Source of the DNA: JBIOJB01 sp044450465
GTDB lineage: Bacteria > Chloroflexota > Dormibacteria > Dormibacterales > Dormibacteraceae
Reading direction: 5' to 3'
Assembly (NCBI GenBank): GCA_044450465.1
Contig: JBIOJB010000028.1
Coordinates: forward strand, 1-29,641
Length of the DNA: 29,641 bases
Below the pieces are notes generated by a model, which saw nothing but the letters and a program-made list of their open reading frames with translations, made no database searches and was not told the DNA's origin. This document shows positions 1 through 8,020 of the stretch, in pieces. A program made the translations under genes and the position numbers. Every line of letters begins with the position of its first letter. Within the stretch, counting starts at the first letter, position 1.

Positions 1-1
1 G

Positions 2-1591
2 TTCTACCCCGACGAGCTGCTCGTCCCGTTCGCCGCCATGCGCCTGGGCCGGCCGGTCAAGTGGACAGAGGATCGCCAGGAGCATTTCACGGCGGTCAAC
101 CAGGAGCGCGGCCAGGTGCACGACGTCGAGGTCGGCTACGACGATCAGGGAAGGGTGCTCGCGCTGGACGTGGACTTCATTCACGACGCGGGCGCTTACA
201 CGCCCTACGGCCTCGTCCTGCCGATCATCACGGCGGGCCAGGTGCCCGGGCCGTATCGCGTGCCCAACTATCGGGTCAGGTTCCGCGACCTCTACACGAA
301 CGCCACTCCGACGTCGCCTTACCGTGGCGCCGGCCGGCCGCACGCGTGCTTCGTGATGGAGCGGACGCTCGATGCGATTGCCGCGGAGCTGGGGATCGAA
401 AGGGCCGAGGTCCGCCGCCGCAACCTTATTCAGCCGGATCAGTTTCCTTACGAGGTCGGCGTCGCGTGGCAGGACGGCAACACGGTCGTCTACGACAGCG
501 GTGACTACCCGGAGCTGCTGTCCAGAGCGCTCGCCGCGCTCGGCCCGCGGCCGGCGGGCGATCACGTCGGGATGGGCCTCGGCATGTACGTCGAGGGCAC
601 GGGCGTCGGGCCGTACGAGGGCGCTCACGTGCAGGTTCTCGTCTCGGGCAAGGTCGTCGCCGCGACGGGCATTCCCAGCCAGGGTCAGGCCCATGCCACG
701 GTTTGGGCCCAGATCGTCGCGGATGAGCTCGGAGTGGACGTCGATGACGTCGAGGTCACGAGCGGGGACACACGCCGGTTCCGCTGGGGGGTGGGCACGT
801 TCGCGTCGCGAGGCGCGGTGACCGCGGGCAACGCGATGGCGGTGGCGGCCCGTCTTGTGGCCGACAAGGCGAAACGAATCGCGGCCGACTACCTGGAGGT
901 CGATCCGGGCGACCTCGAGCTCACCGGCGGGCAGGTGAGGGTGAAGGGCTCGCCCTCGAAAGGCATGCCGCTGGCGGCGGTCTCGGTCATGTCCAACCCG
1001 GTTCGCTACGCGTTCGGCGGCGGGACCGAGGCCGCGACCCAGTTCGCGTCAAAGAGGCGGCCGGGGCCGCCTCTCGCCGAAGGAGCCAATCCGGGGCTCG
1101 AGGCCACCGGCTACTACAGCCCGCCGGGCTCGACCTGGGCGGCGGGATGCCATGCGGCCTACGTTCGAGTCGACCCGAAGACTTTTCGTCTCGAGATCCT
1201 CAAGTACGTCGTCGTGCATGACTGCGGGCGGCTGATCAATCCGATCGTCGTCGAGGGCCAGATCGAAGGCGGGGTCGCGCAGGGAATCGGCGGCGCCTTC
1301 TATGAGCGCCTCGCCTACGACGAGGACGGGCAGCTGCGAAGCGCGTCCTTCATGGAGTTCCTGATGCCCTACTCGACCGAGGTGCCGGTGATCCAGATCG
1401 AGCACATCGAGACGCCGTCGCCGCTCAACCCGCTGGGCGTGAAGGGTGCGGGTGAGGCCGGCGTGATTCCGGTCGGCGCGGTCATCGCCTCAGCCGTGGA
1501 AGAGGCTCTCGGAGTGCCGGTGCGAGAGATGCCGCTGTCGCCGCTGAAGCTTTACGAGCTGGTGGGCGGTCAGCGGCTCATCGATCGGTAG
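2..1591 (+). CDS. Xanthine dehydrogenase/CO dehydrogenase-family molybdenum-binding large subunit, 5'-truncated by the window
   Basis: This is the C-terminal part of a molybdopterin-binding hydroxylase subunit; the frame is open from base 2, upstream of the first Met at 38. The opening residues FYPDELLVPFAAMRLGRPVK match the inside of CoxL-type proteins, so the true start is left of the window. The motif SPYRGAGRP (about 315-345) corresponds to the AYRGAGR active-site loop of form II CoxL-like enzymes and not the AYxCSFR loop of true form I CO dehydrogenase. GVKGAGEAG near the C-terminus carries the expected catalytic glutamate. Family members hydroxylate N-heterocycles, aldehydes or purines in the cytoplasm, together with FAD and [2Fe-2S] subunits not visible here. 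The stop overlaps the convergent permease gene by 22 bp. The substrate is unknown; the neighbouring ring-opening hydrolase suggests a pyrimidine-like heterocycle (inference). Confidence 0.92.
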   Translation, partial: FYPDELLVPFAAMRLGRPVKWTEDRQEHFTAVNQERGQVHDVEVGYDDQGRVLALDVDFIHDAGAYTPYGLVLPIITAGQVPGPYRVPNYRVRFRDLYTNATPTSPYRGAGRPHACFVMERTLDAIAAELGIERAEVRRRNLIQPDQFPYEVGVAWQDGNTVVYDSGDYPELLSRALAALGPRPAGDHVGMGLGMYVEGTGVGPYEGAHVQVLVSGKVVAATGIPSQGQAHATVWAQIVADELGVDVDDVEVTSGDTRRFRWGVGTFASRGAVTAGNAMAVAARLVADKAKRIAADYLEVDPGDLELTGGQVRVKGSPSKGMPLAAVSVMSNPVRYAFGGGTEAATQFASKRRPGPPLAEGANPGLEATGYYSPPGSTWAAGCHAAYVRVDPKTFRLEILKYVVVHDCGRLINPIVVEGQIEGGVAQGIGGAFYERLAYDEDGQLRSASFMEFLMPYSTEVPVIQIEHIETPSPLNPLGVKGAGEAGVIPVGAVIASAVEEALGVPVREMPLSPLKLYELVGGQRLIDR

Positions 1592-2367
1592 CGCCATACG
1601 CCCATGGGGGCGAAGATCGCCAGCAGCACCACAATCCAGATCAGAGTGAGCTCGACCGGGTGCTGGGCCGGCAGGCCGCCCGCGGCGAACGGGTTGGGGT
1701 CGCCCCACAGCTGACGGGTGGCGGCGGTCAGCGCGCTTACCGGGTTCCACTCTGCAACCGGCCGCAACCAAGTGGGTAGGGATTGGGTCGGCACGAACAC
1801 GTTGGACACGAACGTCATAGGGAACAGGACCGTAAAAGAGACCTGCTGAGCCACCTCCACGGTGCGCAGCGTGAGGCCGAGCCAAACACCGATCCATGAC
1901 ATGACGAAGGCGAAGAGCAGCAACAGGAGGACACCGGCGAAAAACTCGACCGGTCCCGTGTGGACTCGCCATCCCACGGCGTATCCGGAAACCATCAGCA
2001 CGATCAGGATCCCGCCGTTGTAGACGATGTCCGCCAGCGTTCGCCCGCTGAGCACTGCGGACCGGGCCATGGGCAGGGAACGGAACCGATCCAGGATGCC
2101 CTTGTTCAAATCGTCGGTCATACCCACCGCAGTCGTTGCGGTGGCGAAAACGATCGTTTGAGCAAAGATCCCCGGCATCAGGTACTCGCGGTAGGACGCA
2201 CCACCGGGGAGTGGGATCGCACCGCCGAATACGTAGGCGAAGAGGAGGACGAACATGACCGACTGGAGGATCGCGAAGATCGCCAGCTCCGGGATCCTCG
2301 GGACGCGCTTGAGGTTGCGCCAAGCGATCACCAGGCCATCGTCGAGCGCCTGGCGGAACCCGGTCAT
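1570..2367 (-). CDS. ABC-2 type transporter permease (DrrB-like)
   Basis: A 265-aa integral membrane protein with about six hydrophobic segments and the layout of ABC-2 membrane domains: a cytoplasmic N-terminus, a first span near residues 30-50, and the conserved cytoplasmic segment with DDLNKGILDRFRSLPMARSA, typical of DrrB/daunorubicin-type exporters. It would form the channel of an export pump with the ATPase just upstream. Its ATG overlaps the ATPase stop (ATGA, 2364-2367), so the two are translationally coupled. Its 3' end overlaps the convergent molybdenum-hydroxylase gene by 22 bp, leaving no room for an intergenic terminator. The substrate cannot be read from the sequence; DrrAB relatives export drugs, lipids or other hydrophobic compounds. 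Confidence 0.9.
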   Translation of the reverse strand: MTGFRQALDDGLVIAWRNLKRVPRIPELAIFAILQSVMFVLLFAYVFGGAIPLPGGASYREYLMPGIFAQTIVFATATTAVGMTDDLNKGILDRFRSLPMARSAVLSGRTLADIVYNGGILIVLMVSGYAVGWRVHTGPVEFFAGVLLLLLFAFVMSWIGVWLGLTLRTVEVAQQVSFTVLFPMTFVSNVFVPTQSLPTWLRPVAEWNPVSALTAATRQLWGDPNPFAAGGLPAQHPVELTLIWIVVLLAIFAPMGVWRYRSMSR

Positions 2368-3374
2368 TGCTGGTCGCCTCCCGGGCTGAGGTCCGCGTGC
2401 TCAGCGGCCGGTGCGGCCGCGGTATCGGCCGCGTGGCCGGTCAGCGAGAGAAAGACATCGTCGAGTGTCGGGCGACGTAGGGCGATGTCGTCCAGGGCGA
2501 TCTGTGCCTCGTCCAGGTCGCGGACCACTTGCACGAGACGGCGCGCGCCGCCCTCCGCTGCAACCGTGATCTTGCGCATGTGCTCGTCAATCGAGTGATC
2601 GCCGCCAGTGGATGCGCCGAGCACCTGAGCGGCACGACTGATGTCTCCCCGTGCATGCACGACGACCTCAATCCGCTCGCCGCCCACCTGCGCTTTGAGC
2701 TGGTCGGACGTGCCGCGGGCGATGATCCGGCCGTGGTCTACGACCGCGATCGTATCGGCCAGTTCGTCGGCCTCCTCCAGGTACTGGGTCGTAAGCAGAA
2801 GGGTCACTCCTTCCCTCACGAGCCCACGAATGACATCCCACATTCCAAGCCGACCCCGTGGGTCGAGCCCTGTCGTCGGCTCGTCGAGGAACAGGACGCG
2901 CGGCTTTCCGGTCAGCGCGCTGGCCAGGTCGAGCCGGCGCCGCATGCCGCCCGAATAGGTCTTGACCACGCGATCAGCTGCTTCGTTGAGCTCAAACGGC
3001 GCCAGCAGCTCGTCGGCGCGCCGGCGCGCCACGTCGCTCGGCAGCTGGTACAGGCGCCCGAACAGCCAGAGGTTCTCCCGGCCGGTCAGGTTCTCGTCGA
3101 CCGCGGCGTACTGGCCCGAGAGGCCGCAGACCTGCCGGAGCTGCTGAGATTGGCGGACGACGTCGAAGCCTGCCACGGTGGCGTGCCCGGCGTCGGGCCT
3201 GAGGAGGGCGGTCAGGATCCGAACTGTCGTGGTCTTGCCGGCCCCGTTGGGGCCAAGCAGACCCAGCACCGTTCCCTCGGCCACGGTGAGGTCGAGCCCA
3301 TCCACGGCCCGAACCTCGCTCTTGCGTCCCCGGTAAACCTTGACCAGGCCCTCGGCGACGATCGCGTCAGCCAC
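2364..3374 (-). CDS. ABC transporter ATP-binding protein (DrrA-like)
   Basis: A 336-aa cytoplasmic ATPase. Walker A is GPNGAGKTT at 41-49, the Q-loop glutamine is near 88, the signature YSGGMRRRLDLA is at 140-151 and Walker B VLFLDEPTTGLD is at 160-171. The switch histidine is replaced in TTQYLEEADELAD, as is usual in the DrrA subfamily. A C-terminal extension of about 100 residues after the nucleotide-binding domain also fits DrrA. It would power the permease encoded immediately downstream. It begins 13 bp after the ring-opening amidohydrolase gene, suggesting one transcript. Such an exporter beside a heterocycle-degrading pair could remove a product or toxic intermediate, but that link is inference. 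Confidence 0.94.
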   Translation of the reverse strand: MADAIVAEGLVKVYRGRKSEVRAVDGLDLTVAEGTVLGLLGPNGAGKTTTVRILTALLRPDAGHATVAGFDVVRQSQQLRQVCGLSGQYAAVDENLTGRENLWLFGRLYQLPSDVARRRADELLAPFELNEAADRVVKTYSGGMRRRLDLASALTGKPRVLFLDEPTTGLDPRGRLGMWDVIRGLVREGVTLLLTTQYLEEADELADTIAVVDHGRIIARGTSDQLKAQVGGERIEVVVHARGDISRAAQVLGASTGGDHSIDEHMRKITVAAEGGARRLVQVVRDLDEAQIALDDIALRRPTLDDVFLSLTGHAADTAAAPAAEHADLSPGGDQQ

Positions 3375-3387
3375 CAGGCTCTACGAC

Positions 3388-4524
3388 TCAGACATGAACC
3401 ACGGCGGCCACGATGTTCCCTCCAGGCGGGCCCTGGTGCGAGTTGCGCTCCCCGCCGCTCACGTAGTTCGCCGTCCGGCCGGTGACCGACGCGACCAGCA
3501 TGCCGCCCAGGGCCTTGCCGATCTGGTAGGCGTCCGTGTCGTCGAGCAGGGTGATCCTCTGCCCGCGCACCATGTCGCTGCCGGGAATCACCGATTTGGC
3601 GAACACGTGGACCAGTCGCCCCATGTCGGCCTCGTCCGGCAGGCCGCCCTCGAAGCGAAGCCCCGCGGCGCGCAGCGCGTTCCTCACGCCCTGGGCGTCG
3701 ATGAAATCCTTCGTGACCGCGTGACCGATTCGCAGCGAACTGACCGAGCGTACTGAGTTGCCGAAGACGACAACCTCTCCGTGTCGCTTCTCTCCGCCTG
3801 AGGAGGTCATCGCCACCTCGGAATAGAGGTTCCAGTCGCGACGCACCACGGCGTCCGACAGGGACGATGCGCTGACTTCACCCAGCGCCAGCCCGACCCC
3901 CAGCGCGGCGGCGTCGTTGGCATAGGCGCCCGCGCCTTCGGGACCGAACGTGAGGTCATGCGAAACGACGCTCTCGCCCCGCGATTCGGCGTCCTTGATG
4001 CTCGCGGTGGTCAGACCGGGCACTTTGACCATGACCAGGTGGACGTCCTTCGGGTCGGTGAGGCCCGCGTCGCGCATGGCGGCGCGCGTGGCGTCGGCGA
4101 CCTTGTTGATCTGGCCCATGCGTCCGACCTCTTCAGGCGCGATCGGCTCTGATCCGGCCCTGCCCACCACGAGCCGCTTGTCGTCCGGGCTGCCGGATGG
4201 CTCCTTGACCTCGACCCAGCGCCGCGTGACCGCCGCGATATGGGGCGTGATCACGCCCGGGCAGCCGCCCGAGAGCACGAAGATGACGCGCTTGGCCACC
4301 TCCTCCACCGGAACGGAAAGAAAGCGCGCCGTCCACTCGCGGAGCGCGACGTCGGCCCATACCCGGCCCCAGTCGTCGTGGGATCCGGTCCCTTCTGTCT
4401 TGCCGACCAGCGCGACAAGGGTGTCCGGCGACAGCCGTCCCTGGTCCGCGAGCTGCTGCAGCCCTGACGTGTCGGACGGGCTCGCCATGGGGCACACGAA
4501 CATCTCAACCTGTTGAGCTTTCAT
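3388..4524 (-). CDS. Ring-opening amidohydrolase (barbiturase / cyanuric acid amidohydrolase family)
   Basis: A 378-aa member of the small AtzD/barbiturase family, which hydrolyses the cyclic amides barbiturate or cyanurate. The family has three internally repeated Ser-Lys pairs around one active site, and all appear present: Lys42 (GKTEGTG) with Ser85 (LSGGCPG), Lys167 (VKVPG) with Ser242 (SSGGE), and Lys310 (FAKSV) with Ser356 (SGGERNSHQGPPGGN). The N-terminal SPSDTSGL stretch is also family-typical, and the length is close to usual. The ATG follows GGAGAT with suitable spacing. The gene lies 21 bp after an amidase gene and before an ABC exporter. Sequence alone does not separate barbiturase from cyanuric acid hydrolase; the nearby molybdenum hydroxylase slightly favours a pyrimidine route (uracil/thymine to barbiturate). 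Confidence 0.93.
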   Translation of the reverse strand: MKAQQVEMFVCPMASPSDTSGLQQLADQGRLSPDTLVALVGKTEGTGSHDDWGRVWADVALREWTARFLSVPVEEVAKRVIFVLSGGCPGVITPHIAAVTRRWVEVKEPSGSPDDKRLVVGRAGSEPIAPEEVGRMGQINKVADATRAAMRDAGLTDPKDVHLVMVKVPGLTTASIKDAESRGESVVSHDLTFGPEGAGAYANDAAALGVGLALGEVSASSLSDAVVRRDWNLYSEVAMTSSGGEKRHGEVVVFGNSVRSVSSLRIGHAVTKDFIDAQGVRNALRAAGLRFEGGLPDEADMGRLVHVFAKSVIPGSDMVRGQRITLLDDTDAYQIGKALGGMLVASVTGRTANYVSGGERNSHQGPPGGNIVAAVVHV

Positions 4525-4545
4525 CGCTTCATCTCCAACGACATG

Positions 4546-5838
4546 TCAGGAAGCTGCGGGCGGCCGCTGAAAGCCGAACCCGGGCGCCGATTCCAGCTGC
4601 TCCGCGAAGTCGAGCAGCTCGTATTCGCGGCTGAACTGACCGACGAGCTGCACGCCGACCGGCAATCCGTCGTGCAGCCCCGCCGGCAGCGAGACGGCGG
4701 GCACCCTGGCGAAGCTCACCGGCAGGACGAACTGGATGTAGCGTGACCACTCCTCACCGAGGAATGGCGGCACCTTCTCGATGGCCATGGGCATCATGCC
4801 GAGAGTGGGGGTGAGAAGAAAGTCGAAGTTCGACTGAAGCGGCCACGCCACCGTTCGGTTGGCGGCCATGGTCGCCGACTCGAACGCCTGGAAATACTCG
4901 ATCGCCGTGAGCTCGCGCCCCTCGGCGGCGAGCTGCCTGATCCCTGGTCCGAGCTGATCAAGGTCCGCTGGAAAGCTGGCCATGCTGGCCCGCCTCACCA
5001 CGGCGTAGCCGCTCGCCACGGGCTCGGGATCCCAATCGATCTCGGAGACCTGGTGACCCGCCGCAACCAGCGCCGAGACGGCTCGGCGGCACGCGTCGCG
5101 GCAGGCGGGGTCGACGCCGAGGCGGCTGGAATCCCGGTAGCCGATCCGGTATGGACCGAGCCTCGCCGGACCGCTTCCCGGCCCCGTGGCGCTGGCCACG
5201 GAAAAGAGCACCCTCAGGTCGGCGACGCTGCGGGCGATGGGTCCGCGAGACGAAAGCCCCGCGGCGTCCACGATCTCGCACGGAATCCGGTCCGGGGTGG
5301 GGCGCAGCCCCGCGACCCCGCAGCAGGACGCTGGGATGCGGATCGATCCGCCCATGTCCTCTCCCAGGGCCACCGTCGCCATGCCGGCGGCCACCGCCGC
5401 GGCGCTTCCGCCACTCGATCCGCCGGGAGTGACGCCTGCCCGCCAGGGGTTCTGGGTTGCGGGAAAGAGCGTGTTCACCGTGCCGATCGAGGCCGCGAGC
5501 TCGGGCAGGTTGGTCTTGCCCAGCACGGCGATCCCGGCCGCCCTGGCGCGCGCCACGGGCACCGCGTCTTCGTCCGCGCGACGATCCTTCCACGCCGGCG
5601 TGCCGTAGGTCCACGGCATTCCGGCAACCGGCTGGCTGTCCTTCACGGCGAGAGTGACCCCGGACTGCGGTCCAGGGCCAGCCCGTGCGTTTCGATCCAC
5701 GTGGACGTACGCGTGAAGCTGGGGATCGAGCCGGGCGATCGCCGCCAGGTGGGCGTCGACCACCGCCTGTGGATCAAGCCGCCGCGATGCGACCGCTGCT
5801 GTGATCTCGGCTGCCGAGAGCCACGCGACGTCGCTCAT
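4546..5838 (-). CDS. Amidase signature family enzyme
   Basis: About 430 aa with the Ser-cisSer-Lys triad of the amidase signature family: Lys in LAVKDSQPVAG, the Gly/Ser-rich GGSSGGSAAAVAAG, and the nucleophile serine in GGSIRIPAS. The C-terminal PAVSLPAGLHDGLPVGVQLV is also characteristic. It hydrolyses a C-N amide bond in a substrate not identifiable from sequence. It lies 21 bp upstream of the ring-opening amidohydrolase on the same strand, so a role on the ring-opened product (ureidomalonate in the barbiturate route, or a biuret-type compound) is a reasonable inference. The ATG at 5838 gives the usual N-terminus (DVAWLSAAEITAAV); an in-frame TTG at 5859 would add seven residues. Neither has a clear Shine-Dalgarno sequence. 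Confidence 0.92.
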   Translation of the reverse strand: MSDVAWLSAAEITAAVASRRLDPQAVVDAHLAAIARLDPQLHAYVHVDRNARAGPGPQSGVTLAVKDSQPVAGMPWTYGTPAWKDRRADEDAVPVARARAAGIAVLGKTNLPELAASIGTVNTLFPATQNPWRAGVTPGGSSGGSAAAVAAGMATVALGEDMGGSIRIPASCCGVAGLRPTPDRIPCEIVDAAGLSSRGPIARSVADLRVLFSVASATGPGSGPARLGPYRIGYRDSSRLGVDPACRDACRRAVSALVAAGHQVSEIDWDPEPVASGYAVVRRASMASFPADLDQLGPGIRQLAAEGRELTAIEYFQAFESATMAANRTVAWPLQSNFDFLLTPTLGMMPMAIEKVPPFLGEEWSRYIQFVLPVSFARVPAVSLPAGLHDGLPVGVQLVGQFSREYELLDFAEQLESAPGFGFQRPPAAS

Positions 5839-5878
5839 CGCGGGCGCCTGCGCTCGCAACCGACCGGCCGGGTTCGGT

Positions 5879-6112
5879 TCAGTTGCGGCTCGAGCTCGAG
5901 TTCGCGACGAGCTCGCGCAGCCGTTGCCTTGTGAAGCGGCCGACGAACAGCGGCACGAACTGCGGGACCTTGGAGTTGGCGTGGCGCCCGCGCGACTCGT
6001 CGGCGGCGGAGTCGATCGACTCCTCGGAGATGAGGCCTCGATACTCGCTCTTGATCACGCGCAGCTCGGACTCCACCTGCTTGAGAACGGTTCCGTCGAA
6101 AGCAGCTTTCAT
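5879..6112 (-). CDS. Small protein with three-helix-bundle dimerization-type domain
   Basis: A 77-aa protein starting MKAAFDGTVLKQVESELR. The pattern, amphipathic helices followed by GRHANSKVPQFVPLFVGRFTRQRLREL, resembles the three-helix-bundle dimerization domain found alone or at the N-terminus of arsenate-reductase-like phosphatases in actinobacteria and Chloroflexota. The start at 6112 is chosen because AAGGA lies about 6 bases upstream; a longer frame to 6154 lacks support. The function is unknown, and these stand-alone domains are thought to mediate dimerization. It is the first gene of the leftward group, 40 bp before the amidase, downstream of a tandem-repeat regulatory candidate. Confidence 0.6.
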   Translation of the reverse strand: MKAAFDGTVLKQVESELRVIKSEYRGLISEESIDSAADESRGRHANSKVPQFVPLFVGRFTRQRLRELVANSSSSRN

Positions 6113-6203
6113 GGCGGTCCTTATCTCCCCTTGAGCGCCGAGGCCGAACTGCAACGCGGGCCGATCCCGTCCCGACTCCAGATGTTAGGCGTGTAGCCGA
6201 GTC

Positions 6204-6224
6204 TTAACCTTGACTTAACCTTGC
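6204..6224 (-). promoter_or_regulatory. Tandem 11-bp direct repeat, candidate response-regulator site upstream of the leftward operon
   Basis: CTTAACCTTG occurs twice with an exact 11-bp period (6204-6213 and 6215-6224), which also gives TTAA-N7-TTAA. Direct repeats spaced one helical turn apart are typical of OmpR/PhoB-family regulator sites. Read leftward, AGGTTA within the proximal repeat is followed after 17 bp by TAACAT, a possible -10, so a bound activator would overlap the -35 position. The predicted transcript would start roughly 65 bases before the small gene at 6112. The regulator is not encoded nearby. Confidence 0.4.
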
Positions 6225-6369
6225 CCCAGCGCGGCCCGAACCGGGATGAGAGTCGTGAGAGCGGGCCACCACGGATGGCGACGCGCTTCAACCTAAGGAG
6301 GGCCGGTTACCAGGCGGGCTCGCGGCAGGTAAGCCACGGTTAGTCGAGGGTGATCATCGGGCCCCGCGG

Positions 6370-7032
6370 TCAGGTCGGAGACGACGGACCCTGGAACGCG
6401 GCCAGCGTCCACAGGAATCCGGGCCGGTTGGCAATCGTGCGCAGGCCGTGCAGCTCGGCGGTGGCGATGATGTCGCGCGGAGGGTGCACGAAAATGTGGA
6501 ACTCGCGGCGAGCGACGCGGAGCGCGAGGTTGCCCAGCCCGAGGCCCATCTGCACCCACCAAGCCCGCTTCGGAAATGTCAGGACCAGGACCTCGCGTGT
6601 GTGGTCCGCCGCGGCTCCTGCGAGCTTTCTCATGTCCGGATAGCAGCAGATGGCTCGATTCATGACCACGATGTCCGCCTTGTCGATCGCCTCGGCCGCC
6701 TCCGCGAAATCGGCGATGCGTCGCTCGACGCGGTCCTCCAGGCCGGCTTCTCTGAGGAGCTGACTCGCCACGCGCTCGTAGGTCGGGGTGAGCTCGACGC
6801 TGACCGCGCGGGCGGCGCCGGCCTTGAGCAGCTCGATCTGGATGGCGCCGATGCCGCCGCCTACCTCGAGCACGCTCCGCCCCTCGACCCCCCGCTCCTT
6901 CAGCAGATCGATGATGCGCCTGGACGTCCGGTCCAGGCCGCTGCGCCGGAATCGGCGCGCCTCGCTGATCGCCGTCCGCTCGCTGAAGATCCAGCGATAG
7001 CCCTTCGGAGAGCAGCAGTCGCCAACTTCAGG
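6370..7032 (-). CDS. SAM-dependent methyltransferase, no canonical start codon
   Basis: A class I methyltransferase with glycine-rich motif I VLEVGGGIGAIQIELL followed by the acidic VSVELTPTYE, and motif IV-like DIVVMNRAICCYPD. The GTG at 6873 would begin inside motif I, giving a headless protein. Reading further upstream in frame gives CCSPKGYRWIFSE, then a basic helix and GLDRTSRRIIDLL. This is the usual N-terminal Cys-Cys/GY..IF region of the family, so coding clearly extends to about 7030. Between the in-frame TGA at 7033-7035 and 6873 there is no ATG, GTG or TTG. Either a rare start codon is used, there is an indel in the assembly, or the gene is damaged. The substrate is unknown. It is monocistronic, divergent from the gene at 7259. 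Confidence 0.75.
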   Translation of the reverse strand, partial: PEVGDCCSPKGYRWIFSERTAISEARRFRRSGLDRTSRRIIDLLKERGVEGRSVLEVGGGIGAIQIELLKAGAARAVSVELTPTYERVASQLLREAGLEDRVERRIADFAEAAEAIDKADIVVMNRAICCYPDMRKLAGAAADHTREVLVLTFPKRAWWVQMGLGLGNLALRVARREFHIFVHPPRDIIATAELHGLRTIANRPGFLWTLAAFQGPSSPT

Positions 7033-7258
7033 TCAGCCTAACTGAGCCCGGGCACAGGTGGCTCCAATGCGTCCCCAATCTGGGCGAGCGCCCTGGCGGG
7101 TGGGTCTCCCGAGTTCCGCCCGATGCTGACCGAGGCGGCCGCGAACGGCTTGACCAGGCGCCCAGACGGTGCACGTGTGGTTATCTTTAACGAGCCGGCC
7201 GCGATCTGGCGTTCGGCGACAAAATACCCTGAGTTGGGAAGCACACCGAGGAGCTCGC

Positions 7259-8008
7259 GTGTTCAACCGTATATTCGGCCGTAAGGACAAGGACGCGGGC
7301 ACCAACCCACCCACCCTGGAGCGGCCGAGCCCGGAACCGTTTCCCCAGGGCGTGACCTGCGGGGCGGGCTGCACCAGGAGAGAGGGCTACCGCTGTTCGT
7401 ACCGGGACGCCACGGGCCGGCGGTGCATCTACTGGTGTCCGGACCACAGCGTTTTCGTCAACGGCCGCACCTGGTGCCAGCGCCACGCCAACAGCGTCAA
7501 ATGGCTCCAGGCCCAGAGCGGTTCGATCTTCGAGATCCAGCATCAGGCCGCCATCGACGACCGGTCGCCAAACCTGGTTGGGCTCCTTGTCGACGAGCTC
7601 GACGGCGAGGTTTCGGCGTACCTCAGGTCGTGCTTCGGCAAGTGGTCGGGCATTCAGATCGTGACCGACGCCAACATTCGCGCCTCTCAGGTTCCCAAAG
7701 GCAGGGTCGAGCAGACGCCCGACGGCCCGATCGTGCTCAGCGAGGGCGGGCAACAGTCATGGGACCGCGGCTGGGGCGTGTTCAGCCAGGCCGGATACCT
7801 GGCCCGAGTCGTGCTGCGTGTCACGGCCACGGAGCCGCCGATGGTCCACGTGTATGTCAACGGATCGCCCGTGCTGAGCCGGGTGCCGGACTGGATCGCA
7901 AATCGAGGCAGGGGAAGCGATCCCGCCGCCGACCACGCCAATTTCTCCGCCGCTGTGCTGCAGGCGGTGCGGGGCGCGGTGGTCGTGCGCAACCCGGATC
8001 CCGGTTAG
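7259..8008 (+). CDS. Cys/His-rich protein of unknown function
   Basis: A 249-aa soluble protein that I do not recognise. The GTG at 7259 is chosen because GAGGAG lies 5 bases upstream; an earlier in-frame start at 7169 has no such signal. Residues 34-76 hold eight potential metal ligands in the order C34-x3-C38-x7-C46-x9-C56-x3-C60-x2-H63-x9-C73-x2-H76, consistent with a two-zinc module. The remaining 170 residues have no Cys cluster and no membrane span. They include a mixed alpha/beta-looking stretch with many Trp/Gly and the segment RVVLRVTATEPPMVHVYVNG. It converges on the site-2 protease gene, 12 bp apart. Confidence 0.72.
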   Translation: MFNRIFGRKDKDAGTNPPTLERPSPEPFPQGVTCGAGCTRREGYRCSYRDATGRRCIYWCPDHSVFVNGRTWCQRHANSVKWLQAQSGSIFEIQHQAAIDDRSPNLVGLLVDELDGEVSAYLRSCFGKWSGIQIVTDANIRASQVPKGRVEQTPDGPIVLSEGGQQSWDRGWGVFSQAGYLARVVLRVTATEPPMVHVYVNGSPVLSRVPDWIANRGRGSDPAADHANFSAAVLQAVRGAVVVRNPDPG

Positions 8009-8020
8009 GGCGCCAGGGCG

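Noticed and set aside
6113..6154. Earlier start for the three-helix-bundle protein
   Set aside because: The start at 6112 has an AAGGA signal and the usual N-terminus; the extra residues include part of the leader.
6204..6224. Reading the TTAA-N7-TTAA repeat as a CtrA box
   Set aside because: CtrA is alphaproteobacterial and the gene content here does not fit that group; only the general OmpR/PhoB-type geometry is claimed.
8009..8020. Short GC inverted repeat between the convergent genes at 8008 and 8021 as a terminator
   Set aside because: The stem is very short, overlaps both coding ends and has no T-run.
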